DNA from: Companilactobacillus nuruki
Lineage (GTDB): Bacteria > Bacillota > Bacilli > Lactobacillales > Lactobacillaceae
NCBI RefSeq assembly: GCF_002872255.1
Contig: NZ_NIPR01000023.1
Location: 1 to 58,664, forward strand
Direction: 5' to 3'
DNA: 58,664 bases
Shown: positions 24,074 through 32,568 of the stretch, piece by piece
How positions within the stretch are numbered: the first letter of the stretch is position 1
Layout: every line of letters starts with the position of its first letter
Made by a program: the position numbers and the translations under genes
Notes under the pieces: model-generated
Told to the model about the DNA's origin: nothing
Seen by the model: only the letters and a program-made list of their open reading frames with translations
Database searches by the model: none

Positions 24074-26596
24074 TTAATCAACTGATTTCAACGCTTCAAG
24101 CATATCGACCCGATTAATCTTTTGTGCCATTAGTATCATAACAACTATAGAGAATACTAATGTCAATACACCTGAAACAGCAAAGTTACTCCACAACAAG
24201 TTTAGTTTTGCCATGGCATTTTCAGGTGGTAGAGTCTGCATTATATAATTATGCAAATAATATCCGCCAAGATAACCACCTAGAATACCGGTAATTGTCA
24301 GTAGTAATGTTTCTCTATAAATATACATAACTACTTCAAATGGATAAAACCCTAATACTTTGATAGTTGATAATTCACGAATGCGTTCACTAACATTGAT
24401 ATTGGTTAATGTGTATAGCACCACAAATGCCAACAACGATGAACAGATAATAATAATTAGTACCAAATGGTTTAATCCTTTAAGAACATTATTGATTGTC
24501 TGTTTAACATCATTAGAACTAACCACTGTTACTGATGCTGACTGTTTTGTAAGGGTATGTGCCACACGATTCAAATTAGTCTTGGAACGATTCTTTAAAC
24601 TAATAAAGTATGCATTATTGACTGAATCTTTATTAAAGACCTTTTGATAATAACCAGGAGTCATATAAATTGCGTGACCCACGTACATTTGAGTAATTTG
24701 GGCTATCTTAACTTTGTACTTTTGTGAGTTAGCTGTTTTAATAGTTATCGTATCGCCAACTTTAAGATTCAACAATTTTGCTAATTTATTAGTTATCACT
24801 GCACCATCATTCTTCATTTTGATAGAACGATTATTATCAACGTTAATTAGCGAAATCGATTTTTGAAACTTACTAGTAGAATCAGGTGTAATTAGTGACA
24901 CCGATTGGCTATCATTCTTGTTAATTTTAACTGATACCGTATTGTAGTTGGCCTTAGTATAGTTTTTCAATCCAGACAGTGACTTAACTTTGTCTTGATA
25001 AGCACTGGCCTTTGATGATTGAGGATTGTAAACTCCAATTACATCATAGTGAGTAATTTTAGAGTACTGTGTAGTAATGATACTTCCTAAAGAATCTTTC
25101 AGACCAAATCCAGTAATTAGTAAAGCAGTACATCCCATAACTCCTAGAATAGTCATCAACATTTTAGCTTTATAACGGAAAATATTTCTAAAGGTTACTT
25201 TGTAATTAAATGAAAGATGTTTCCAAATAAAACTAACTCTTTCTAATAGAATCTTAGAACCAGTTTTGGGTGCCTCGGGGGTCATTAATTCTACTGGAGA
25301 TTCTTTTAAATATTTAGCAGCTGTGAATAAAGCTGGACATAAGGTAAATATTAACGCAAGAAAGGCCGAGATAACGATCCAAGGCCAATTTTCACTAGCC
25401 GCAAAGTTTGGAATTACGAAATTAGCTGTATATGCTGAGTAAATAATTTTAGGTAGTAATCTACTACCTAATACTGCTCCGACAACGGTCCCAATAACTG
25501 CAGCTGACAAACCGTAGTATAAATAGACCTTGATGGTATCTAGTTTGGTATATCCAAAGGCCAATAGAGTTCCACTTTCCTGCCGTTTTTGCTCAGCCAT
25601 ACGAGACATTGTAGTTAAACATACTAACAGTGCAATCGCAAAGAAAATAAGTGGGAAGGTATTGGATAACATATCGATTCTCTTGGCATTTTCGCCATAA
25701 GTATAATAACCATCATTATAGTCATTTCTGCTTTGAATCTGATAAGTTATTGCCGGTATCTGTTTAATCTTTGTTGCTTGTTGCTGGATAATTTCATCTG
25801 GCACTCCTGATTCTTTAGCCAATACTAATTGGTTCTCTTTATTAGCTATCAAGTTCTTGTAGCGTTTATTAGCACGAGATTTTAAACCATTTTCTTCTCG
25901 ATCGACATTAGACTGAACGGAATTTTCGTATTTATTAGAATAACTATTACCAGAAATATTGTTATATGAAATTTTTGCAATGGTTGGTTCGGCTTTGGTA
26001 AAGGCATTCTTCGCAACGATTCCAAAGGTATCAATTTGACCATTACCAATATTAGTCGTTGCCAGATTATTCTTTTTCAGATAATCACTTGAACTAACAA
26101 ATCCTACAATCTTGAAGGTGTTAGTTTGCAAATTATCGATTTTGTTAGTACCTTTATTATTTTTAAGTGTAATTTGCTGGTTTAAATGATACTTACCTTT
26201 ATCATTAGTATTTAGTGCAATTTCATTTGATTTATTGGGTAATCGACCAAATTCCACTTTACTAGTTGAAACTTTTTTAGTGAGAGATTGTAGTCGAATA
26301 CTTTGATTTTTTAAACGGGCATCTTGTTGTGTGACAAATTCAACATTTTTGACATGTTTCATTTGTTTGATATAGTTTTGATCTGAGTTAGTGAATGCCA
26401 AATTACTCTTTATTTGAGAGTCTGCCATGGAATGAGATTCGTAATACTTGTTAGCAGTATTGCGCATATCTATTCCCGTTGATTTCAATCCAACCAGTAT
26501 AAAAATTCCTAATCCCAGAAGAATCGTGATTGAAAGGAATCGGGCCAGTGAAAATTTGAATTCTCGGAAAATATTCTTATTCAAATTTGTTTTCAT
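24074..26596 (-). CDS. FtsX-like ABC exporter permease
   Basis: About 840 residues from the ATG at 26596, which follows AAGGAG; the ATG at 26614 would place this site inside the gene. It has one N-terminal helix (about 15-35), a large extracellular domain (about 40-310), three helices (about 315-430) and one helix at about 480-500. A second extracellular domain (about 505-715) is followed by three C-terminal helices. This duplicated FtsX arrangement is typical of large MacB-type permeases in Firmicutes. Substrate is unknown; roles in peptide defence or lipid extraction are known for relatives. Confidence 0.88.
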   Translation of the reverse strand: MKTNLNKNIFREFKFSLARFLSITILLGLGIFILVGLKSTGIDMRNTANKYYESHSMADSQIKSNLAFTNSDQNYIKQMKHVKNVEFVTQQDARLKNQSIRLQSLTKKVSTSKVEFGRLPNKSNEIALNTNDKGKYHLNQQITLKNNKGTNKIDNLQTNTFKIVGFVSSSDYLKKNNLATTNIGNGQIDTFGIVAKNAFTKAEPTIAKISYNNISGNSYSNKYENSVQSNVDREENGLKSRANKRYKNLIANKENQLVLAKESGVPDEIIQQQATKIKQIPAITYQIQSRNDYNDGYYTYGENAKRIDMLSNTFPLIFFAIALLVCLTTMSRMAEQKRQESGTLLAFGYTKLDTIKVYLYYGLSAAVIGTVVGAVLGSRLLPKIIYSAYTANFVIPNFAASENWPWIVISAFLALIFTLCPALFTAAKYLKESPVELMTPEAPKTGSKILLERVSFIWKHLSFNYKVTFRNIFRYKAKMLMTILGVMGCTALLITGFGLKDSLGSIITTQYSKITHYDVIGVYNPQSSKASAYQDKVKSLSGLKNYTKANYNTVSVKINKNDSQSVSLITPDSTSKFQKSISLINVDNNRSIKMKNDGAVITNKLAKLLNLKVGDTITIKTANSQKYKVKIAQITQMYVGHAIYMTPGYYQKVFNKDSVNNAYFISLKNRSKTNLNRVAHTLTKQSASVTVVSSNDVKQTINNVLKGLNHLVLIIIICSSLLAFVVLYTLTNINVSERIRELSTIKVLGFYPFEVVMYIYRETLLLTITGILGGYLGGYYLHNYIMQTLPPENAMAKLNLLWSNFAVSGVLTLVFSIVVMILMAQKINRVDMLEALKSVD

Positions 26597-26607
26597 GATT
26601 TTTCTCC

Positions 26608-27309
26608 TTACCATTCAATCTGTTCTACTGGAACGGGTCTAGTATTAATTTTATCTTCTTTTACTTTGCCATCACTAATTTCGACCACATGATCTGCCAT
26701 TGGTTTAATCATTCCATTATGAGTAACAATGATGACGGTTTTGTTATTTTCGTGGCAGAAATCCTGTAACATCTTCAAGATTTTTTTACCAGTCTTGTAG
26801 TCAAGAGCACCTGTAGGTTCATCACAAAGTAGTAATTCAGGGTTCTTAGCGATTGCACGAGCAATAGCAACTCGTTGTTGTTCACCACCTGATAATTGTC
26901 CTGGAAAGTTATCCATTCTATTCTCTAACCCAACTTGTTCCATTACTGTCGGGATCGACAATGAATCAGGACTAATTTGAGCAGCTAATTCAACATTCTC
27001 TTTGGCAGTTAAATTAGGAATTAAATTGTAGAATTGGAAAACAAAACCGATCGATTGTCGACGATATTTTATCAATTGACGATTATTGTATTTGGCAATA
27101 TTCTTACCATTAATTATTACATCACCTGATGTTGGTTGATCCATTCCACCTAGAATATTTAGTAAAGTCGACTTACCAGCTCCTGATGCACCAACGATAA
27201 TGGTTAATTCCCCTTCTTCAATTTTGAAACTCACTTTGTCATTAGCCCTGACCTCTTGTTCGCCACTGCCATATATTTTGGAACTTTGATTGACTTCGAT
27301 AAATGTCAT
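26608..27309 (-). CDS. MacB-type ABC exporter, ATP-binding protein
   Basis: A 233-residue ATPase of the LolD/MacB family. Walker A is Gly-Ala-Ser-Gly-Ala-Gly-Lys-Ser-Thr (about 39-47), the signature is Leu-Ser-Gly-Gly-Glu-Gln-Gln-Arg (about 138-145) and Walker B [12 protein letters not shown] (about 157-168). It is the first gene of the operon, with the FtsX-like permease immediately downstream, and is divergent from a TetR regulator. Confidence 0.92.
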   Translation of the reverse strand: MTFIEVNQSSKIYGSGEQEVRANDKVSFKIEEGELTIIVGASGAGKSTLLNILGGMDQPTSGDVIINGKNIAKYNNRQLIKYRRQSIGFVFQFYNLIPNLTAKENVELAAQISPDSLSIPTVMEQVGLENRMDNFPGQLSGGEQQRVAIARAIAKNPELLLCDEPTGALDYKTGKKILKMLQDFCHENNKTVIIVTHNGMIKPMADHVVEISDGKVKEDKINTRPVPVEQIEW

Positions 27310-27331
27310 TATATTTCCTCCTCATTTAAAT

Positions 27332-27344
27332 CAACACTATGTTG
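27332..27344. promoter_or_regulatory. Possible TetR operator (CAACA-CTA-TGTTG)
   Basis: A short perfect inverted repeat in the 116-base intergenic space between the divergent ABC operon and the TetR gene, next to a TTGAAA -35-like element on the minus strand. Confidence 0.35.
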
Positions 27345-27425
27345 TTTTCAATTTAAAATGATATATACTTAGGACAGTTACTTCAACCAGCAAAATATTT
27401 AAAAGTGTCGATTTGGAGGATTATT

Positions 27426-28031
27426 TTGACCAATCAAAAAATAAACAATACTCAAGCAGCTATAAAAAAAGCCCTAATTGCTGCTATTCAGCAAAAAGGG
27501 CTTAGCCATTTTTCAGTAACAGATATTACTAAGTTAGCACATATTAATCGAAGTACTTTTTATCTTCATTATATTGATAAATTTGATCTAATAGATTCGT
27601 ACAAAAATAAAATAATATCAGATATTAAAGAACTGATAAAATCAAATATCTCTGAATCAATGACTTATCAAAATATAGATTCAAATAATTTCAAAACTTA
27701 TCCAGCAATTGAATTAGTTATCAATTATGTCTATTCCGAATTTGATTTATTTGCGGCCTTACTCGGTCCTAACGGAGATCCATATTTAGAAATCAAATTA
27801 AAAAAATTGATAGCTCAGATTATCTTGGATGATTTAAAACGGGTTAAGGGAAATGATTCTCTCACTAAGTACATCCCTCACAAGTATGCCTTAGAAATCA
27901 TGGTTTCAGAATTTTTTGCTATCATTGAATTATGGTTGAACCAAGAGAAACCGGAACAGCCTGCTGAAATTATTGATATTATTATGAAATCAAGATACCT
28001 TAGTCCTTATGATATTCTGGGATTGGAATAA
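27426..28031 (+). CDS. TetR-family regulator
   Basis: About 201 residues from the TTG at 27426, eight bases after TGGAGG; the frame's upstream GTG lacks a site. The helix-turn-helix region (about 10-55) reads Phe-Ser-Val-Thr-Asp-Ile-Thr-Lys-Leu-Ala ... Asn-Arg-Ser-Thr-Phe-Tyr-Leu-His-Tyr. The C-terminal domain resembles that of regulators paired with FtsX-type exporters and dihydroxyacetone kinases. Its divergent position suggests control of the ABC genes 24074-27309. Confidence 0.85.
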   Translation: MTNQKINNTQAAIKKALIAAIQQKGLSHFSVTDITKLAHINRSTFYLHYIDKFDLIDSYKNKIISDIKELIKSNISESMTYQNIDSNNFKTYPAIELVINYVYSEFDLFAALLGPNGDPYLEIKLKKLIAQIILDDLKRVKGNDSLTKYIPHKYALEIMVSEFFAIIELWLNQEKPEQPAEIIDIIMKSRYLSPYDILGLE

Positions 28032-28038
28032 GAAAATT

Positions 28039-28080
28039 AAAGGGAGAGTTGAATGTTAGTATTCAACTCTCCCTTTTTGA
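28039..28080 (+). terminator. Rho-independent terminator of the TetR gene
   Basis: A perfect 16-bp stem (aaagggagagttgaat / attcaactctcccttt) is followed by a short T tract. Confidence 0.8.
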
Positions 28081-28118
28081 TTAACTCAATGAGGTTGTAG
28101 TACAAAATACATCCATAT

Positions 28119-30797
28119 TTATTTCAAACCTGAGCGTCGCTGGAAGAATTTAACAATCTCAACAACTAGAATCATTAATAATCCTGCACCCAAGACTATG
28201 GACCACTGTAAAATGTTTAATTCAGTAACATGGAATAAACTGTTAAACCCGGGGATAAGAATTGTTAATGCTACCATAATAAATGAAACTGTCACTCCGA
28301 TATTAAAGGTTTTATTCTTGAACGGATGGACTTTAAAGATTGATTGGTAAGTAGATTTAACATTAAATGCATGGAATAACTGAATCAGCGCTAAAGTAGC
28401 ATATGCCATTGTTAAAGCATCAGCATGAATTGCAGCGTTGCCAGAATGCATTGGGAATTTGATTGCTAAACCATAAACTCCTAGCGTGATCAGCCCTTCC
28501 AAAATACCTTGATAGATGATTGAAGAACCAATTCCACCACTCAAAAAACTAGACTTACGGCCACGAGGTTTTCGTTTCATAATACCTGGCTCAGTAGGCT
28601 CGACACCTAAAGCAATCGCTGGAAAGGTATCGGTTGCTAAGTTTATCCAAAGCAATTGAACCGGTAGAAGGATATCCCATCCTAAAAGCGTCATCATGAA
28701 TAACGTTAGGACCTCACCCAGGTTAGCTGATAATAAATATTGAATTGACTTTTGAATGTTAGAAAAGACTTTCCGCCCTTCTTTAACAGCCACAATGATT
28801 GTAGCAAAATTATCATCGGCTAAAACCATATCAGAGGCACCTTTTGAAACTTCTGTTCCAGTAATCCCCATTCCAATACCGATATCGGCTGATTTTAGAG
28901 CAGGTGCATCGTTCACACCGTCACCAGTCATCGCTACAACCTTACCTTTGTCTTGCCAAGCTTTAACGATTCTAACTTTATGCTCTGGGGAAACACGTGC
29001 ATAGACAGAATATTGCTTAACCTTTTTAGCGAATTCCTCATCACTCATCTGGTCCAATTGAGCACCAGTGACAACAGCATCATCGGCTCCGGCATCAATG
29101 ATACCCAAACGAACAGCAATTGCTTTGGCTGTATCTTGGTGGTCACCTGTAATCATCATAGGACGAATACCAGCTGACTTAGCATCGACTACCGCTTTAG
29201 CAGCCTCAGGACGTTCAGGATCAATCATACCGACTAACCCAGCAAAAATTAAATCTTGCTCAACAGTCTTTGAAGTTAATTCGGTCGGTAATTTATCAAT
29301 AATCTTATACCCCATAGCTAAGACACGTAGAGCTTGAGTTGCAAGTAATTTGTTGACTTTAAGTAACTCTGTACGATCAGCTTCTGTGAACTCATCCACA
29401 GAATTAACGCTATTTTGCTTCTTGGTAACACGTTGTAACAACATATCTGGGGCACCTTTAACAGCCACTAGATACTTGCCATTGGTTAGTTGGTGAATGG
29501 TAGACATTAATTTACGCTCCGAATCGAATGGCACTTCACCGACACGTGGCTCACTCTCTAGTTCTGTTTCTATTTGATAATCATGATCAAACCCAAATTG
29601 AATTAAGGCGGTTTCAGTTGGGTCACCTAATAAGACACCGTCCTTTTGGACTTTAGTATCATTGGCAAAAGTCATCACTTGAAGTAATTTATCCACCCCA
29701 GTGATCTTACTGTTTGCATCCTGTAAGTGACCATATTGATAAAATTTCTCAACGGTCATCTTATTTTGTGTTAAGGTACCAGTTTTGTCGGAAGCAACAA
29801 TATCAGTACTGCCTAAGGTTTCAACGGCAGGAAGCTTTCTAACTAATGCCTTACGTTTAGCCATTCTGGTGGTTCCCAAAGCCAAGATGATCGTAACAAT
29901 GGCTGGCAGTCCTTCAGGGATGGCCGCCACTGCAAGAGAAATTGCTACCAATAACATTTCTAAGATTAGAGCATCCTGTGGCAAATCACCAGGATTATTG
30001 AAAATACCAACAACGAAGATAACAGCCGCAATAATTAGAATTAACCAGGTTAAAACTTTTCCCAATGAGTTTAAATTATTCTGCAATGGTGTGATGTTGT
30101 CTTCAGTTCGATTGATCATACCAGCAATGTGACCAACTTCGGTCTGCATACCAGTTCCAACGACAACACCAGATCCGCGTCCATAGGTTACATTACTATT
30201 CATATAAGCCATATTAGTCCGGTCTCCCAATGGAATGTCCTTATTGGGTAAAGTGGAAATATTCTTTTCAACTGACACTGATTCCCCAGTTAAAGCCGAT
30301 TCTTCAATCTTCATTGAAGCTGAATCGAGTAGGCGAATATCAGCTGGAACGATATCTCCGGCCTCAAGTAAAACAATATCTCCCACTACCAAATCCTCAC
30401 TACTGATGGTTTCTAGTTTACCACCACGCTTAACATGAGCTTCTGGTGTCGACATTTCTCGCAATGCATCAATCGCTTCTTCGGCTTTGGACTCTTGAAA
30501 AACGCCAAAGATAGCATTAATAATTACTACAGCCAGAATTAAGGCTGCATCAGCCCATTCGTGTGCAACCACTCCAGAAACAAAAGCGGCAACAAGTAAG
30601 ACGATGATCATAAAATCCTTAAATTGGTTTAAGAAACGTTGCAGCAAGTTTTGCTTTTTACCTTGAGCCAAAACATTCTGACCGTTGGATTTAAGTAACT
30701 CTTGAACTTTTTGATCGGTCAAGCCAGATTCATTTGTACCAAGATCCTTTAAAAGCGAATTTGTGTCTATAGCATAATAACGTTGATTTGTTTTCAA
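28119..30797 (-). CDS. P-type cation-transporting ATPase (P2A type; probable Mn2+/Ca2+ exporter)
   Basis: About 893 residues. AAGGAGG in the leader points to the tandem TTG codons at 30800/30797, not the ATG at 30857, which lies inside the riboswitch terminator. Motifs are Leu-Thr-Gly-Glu-Ser (actuator), the membrane Pro-Glu-Gly-Leu-Pro, Asp-Lys-Thr-Gly-Thr-Leu-Thr (phosphorylation) and Thr-Gly-Asp-Gly-Val-Asn-Asp-Ala-Pro. Pro-Glu-Gly-Leu-Pro is the Ca2+/Mn2+ type. Homologues behind yybP-ykoY riboswitches (YoaB of Lactococcus, MgtA of pneumococcus) relieve manganese stress. Mn2+ export is therefore the preferred inference, Ca2+ the alternative. Confidence 0.9.
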   Translation of the reverse strand: MKTNQRYYAIDTNSLLKDLGTNESGLTDQKVQELLKSNGQNVLAQGKKQNLLQRFLNQFKDFMIIVLLVAAFVSGVVAHEWADAALILAVVIINAIFGVFQESKAEEAIDALREMSTPEAHVKRGGKLETISSEDLVVGDIVLLEAGDIVPADIRLLDSASMKIEESALTGESVSVEKNISTLPNKDIPLGDRTNMAYMNSNVTYGRGSGVVVGTGMQTEVGHIAGMINRTEDNITPLQNNLNSLGKVLTWLILIIAAVIFVVGIFNNPGDLPQDALILEMLLVAISLAVAAIPEGLPAIVTIILALGTTRMAKRKALVRKLPAVETLGSTDIVASDKTGTLTQNKMTVEKFYQYGHLQDANSKITGVDKLLQVMTFANDTKVQKDGVLLGDPTETALIQFGFDHDYQIETELESEPRVGEVPFDSERKLMSTIHQLTNGKYLVAVKGAPDMLLQRVTKKQNSVNSVDEFTEADRTELLKVNKLLATQALRVLAMGYKIIDKLPTELTSKTVEQDLIFAGLVGMIDPERPEAAKAVVDAKSAGIRPMMITGDHQDTAKAIAVRLGIIDAGADDAVVTGAQLDQMSDEEFAKKVKQYSVYARVSPEHKVRIVKAWQDKGKVVAMTGDGVNDAPALKSADIGIGMGITGTEVSKGASDMVLADDNFATIIVAVKEGRKVFSNIQKSIQYLLSANLGEVLTLFMMTLLGWDILLPVQLLWINLATDTFPAIALGVEPTEPGIMKRKPRGRKSSFLSGGIGSSIIYQGILEGLITLGVYGLAIKFPMHSGNAAIHADALTMAYATLALIQLFHAFNVKSTYQSIFKVHPFKNKTFNIGVTVSFIMVALTILIPGFNSLFHVTELNILQWSIVLGAGLLMILVVEIVKFFQRRSGLK

Positions 30798-30817
30798 CAA
30801 AAATCCTCCTTCAGGGA

Positions 30818-30854
30818 TAAAAAAAGACTTGTACGCAAATATGCGTACAAGTCT
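30818..30854 (-). terminator. Riboswitch expression-platform terminator
   Basis: On the minus strand a perfect 13-bp stem (agacttgtacgca / tgcgtacaagtct, 4-base loop) is followed by seven T, 20 bases before the P-type ATPase start. Its 5' arm contains the CTTGT that also forms the 3' side of aptamer helix P1, so the two folds are mutually exclusive. Confidence 0.85.
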
Positions 30855-30930
30855 CACTAATTAAGACAAAACCAGACTATATGTCTTGCTGACGATTTTG
30901 TCACAGGCATTCTGCCAGTTACTCCCTTGT
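30847..30930 (-). promoter_or_regulatory. yybP-ykoY (manganese) riboswitch aptamer
   Basis: The minus-strand leader has the class landmarks in order: AAGGGAGTAAC at the 5' side, then ACAAAATCGTCA, a small hairpin, and CTGGTTTTGTC near the 3' side. ACAAG (30930-30926) can pair with CTTGT (30851-30847) to close P1. Pairing of P1 would occupy the 5' arm of the terminator, so Mn2+ binding should switch transcription on. Family assignment is from remembered consensus, without a covariance search. Confidence 0.75.
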
Positions 30931-30939
30931 TTAGATGTA

Positions 30940-30968
30940 ATTATATATGATGCTAGAGCGTTAAGCAA
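30940..30968 (-). promoter_or_regulatory. Promoter of the riboswitch-ATPase transcript
   Basis: On the minus strand TTGCTT (30968-30963) and TATAAT (30945-30940) are 17 bases apart, placing the start a few bases before the aptamer. Confidence 0.6.
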
Positions 30969-31021
30969 CTAGAATTGAATTTTACTTATAACAATTCAAG
31001 TACATTTGAAAAATCGTATTT

Positions 31022-31327
31022 TTAAATATAATTATAATTCTTCAGTGCATTAGCAGATATTTCATCACTTGGTGTATAACCCTGAGCTAGCATATCTTTC
31101 ACATATAGTCGATTGTAAAAGAAAGCAAAGATTAAAGTTACCAAAAAGGCCCCACCACCCCAAGTAAAAGATCCAAATAGAATTTCTGCCAAAACCAAAA
31201 TAGCAGCCCATTTGAAATCAGAACGGAAAACAGGAGTCCAAAACCCAAAAATCATTTCCGTCCAAGAAAAGCCGACTTTGACAGTTAACTGAGTTTGGGT
31301 ATTTTTATTTACTAAATTAGCATACAT
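31022..31327 (-). CDS. Small membrane protein, DUF2628/HrgC-like
   Basis: A 101-residue protein with a polar N-terminus and two to three hydrophobic segments (about 22-33, 39-55 and 58-73). A Gly-Phe-Ser-Trp-Thr-Glu-Met-Ile-Phe-Gly-Phe-Trp-Thr-Pro segment leads into the membrane part, and the C-terminus reads Gly-Tyr-x-Pro. This resembles the DUF2628/HrgC-type small membrane proteins. Function is unknown. It is transcribed toward the ATPase but separated by the ATPase promoter. The ATG at 31327 follows GAGAGGAAA. Confidence 0.55.
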   Translation of the reverse strand: MYANLVNKNTQTQLTVKVGFSWTEMIFGFWTPVFRSDFKWAAILVLAEILFGSFTWGGGAFLVTLIFAFFYNRLYVKDMLAQGYTPSDEISANALKNYNYI

Positions 31328-31681
31328 AATTTTTCCTCTCTTATCTAGTAGTTTATTGATAATAATATAATTCGAGTCTTTAAAATATCATTCATTATCA
31401 TTTGTCTTTTTAGTAATTGTATCTTTTGATCCAATTCTGTAAAGGTTTCTATATGATTAAAATTTTAGCATAAAAACAGTAATTAATGACTAAAAGTGTA
31501 TGCTTTTAAAAATCAATTACATACCTGGATACAAGTATGTAATTTAAGAAATATCGATTTATTATTTTGAATGGGATGCTGAGAGACGTATTCTATGAAT
31601 TGATAATGTATAACTGTTGGTTTCAGAATCGAACTAGTCCATATAATCAAGATTTGTTAAATAACAATTATTTCAGCAGAA

Positions 31682-31712
31682 ACGGGGTCTATTTGTAATA
31701 AATAGACCCCGT
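31682..31712. repeat. Perfect 13-bp inverted repeat with 5-bp centre, lox-like
   Basis: ACGGGGTCTATTT - GTAAT - AAATAGACCCCGT. No T-tract follows on either strand, so it is unlikely to be a terminator. It lies 94 bases upstream of a solo tyrosine recombinase. Two 13-bp arms around a short core is the general architecture of tyrosine-recombinase crossover sites, although the core is shorter than the usual 6-8 bp. The rest of the gap 31328-31806 holds no gene. Confidence 0.55.
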
Positions 31713-31758
31713 AAAACGTTGATTTAATAGCTCTGAAATTGTACTATATATTTAAAGG

Positions 31759-31792
31759 GACTATTTATTTATAATACCATATAATAGACCCC
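31759..31792. promoter_or_regulatory. Degenerate second copy of the repeat over the recombinase promoter
   Basis: AATAGACCCC (31783-31792) exactly repeats the inner part of the palindrome's right arm. A degraded left partner, GGGACTATTT, lies at about 31758-31767. TATAAT sequences at 31770 and 31780 lie within, so binding here could repress the recombinase gene. Confidence 0.4.
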
Positions 31793-31806
31793 ATATGGAG
31801 GAAGCT

Positions 31807-32394
31807 ATGAAACAGCTTGTTTTACCAATAAAAGACACCAACATCCTAAATGACGTTAAAAATACGCTTTTACGTAATTTTAAATATGGGCGCAGAAACT
31901 ATACAATTTTCCAAACTGGAAAAGCTACTCTCCTACGTGTATCAGATGTTATGTCACTGAGATACGATGATGTTTTTGATGAATACGACGAACTGAAAAA
32001 GACCGCTTATATTCATGATAAAAAAACAGGTAAGCCTAATACCTTATATTTACGTCCGATCCGAAGAGATTTATTAATTTATCAAAAATGGCTTTTAGAA
32101 AACCAGGTTACTTCAGAGTGGTTATTTCCTTCTATGGAAAGACCCGAACGTCATATTTCAGAAAAACAGTTCTATAAAATCATGGCTAAAACTGGTGATT
32201 TATTAAATATTAATTATTTGGGTACACATACCATGCGAAAAACCGGTGCTTATCGAGTATACTTACAGTCTAATTATAATATCGGCTTAGTAATGCGTCT
32301 GCTGAATCATAGTAGCCAGCAAATGACATTGGCTTATTTGGGATTGGATCAAGAGTCTCGAGAGCAAATGTTGGATCAAGTTGATTTTGGATAG
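31807..32394 (+). CDS. Minimal tyrosine recombinase (catalytic domain only)
   Basis: 195 residues from the ATG at 31807 (GGAGGAA site; the ATG at 31795 contains this site). The family's catalytic set is complete: Arg44 in Leu-Leu-Arg-Val-Ser-Asp, Lys76, His141-x-x-Arg144, His168 and the nucleophile Tyr177 in Ala-Tyr-Leu-Gly. The N-terminal arm- and core-binding domain of phage integrases is missing. This size matches FimB/FimE-type invertases and small plasmid resolution recombinases. The palindrome upstream is its likely site. No phage or plasmid genes flank it. Confidence 0.8.
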   Translation: MKQLVLPIKDTNILNDVKNTLLRNFKYGRRNYTIFQTGKATLLRVSDVMSLRYDDVFDEYDELKKTAYIHDKKTGKPNTLYLRPIRRDLLIYQKWLLENQVTSEWLFPSMERPERHISEKQFYKIMAKTGDLLNINYLGTHTMRKTGAYRVYLQSNYNIGLVMRLLNHSSQQMTLAYLGLDQESREQMLDQVDFG

Positions 32395-32568
32395 TCAACC
32401 AATAAAAAATGAACAAAATCAGTGCTGAGATGTGTAATCTATGAATGCCAAATATATAGTTTATCTATCTTTAATATGAACTTGCTTGTAAAATCAACAT
32501 CTATATACAATCTCAAAAAAATAGCTCGAGACCATCTTTATTGCTAATGCAATTAAAATGATTTCAAG

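Noticed and set aside
29785-30132. 115-codon plus-strand frame inside the P-type ATPase gene
   Set aside because: Antisense shadow of a highly conserved gene.
30798-30857. P-type ATPase start at ATG 30857
   Set aside because: It lies beyond the riboswitch terminator hairpin; AAGGAGG at about 30806-30812 defines the TTG start.
31682-31712. Palindrome as a rho-independent terminator
   Set aside because: Neither side has a T-tract, and no gene ends nearby in either direction.
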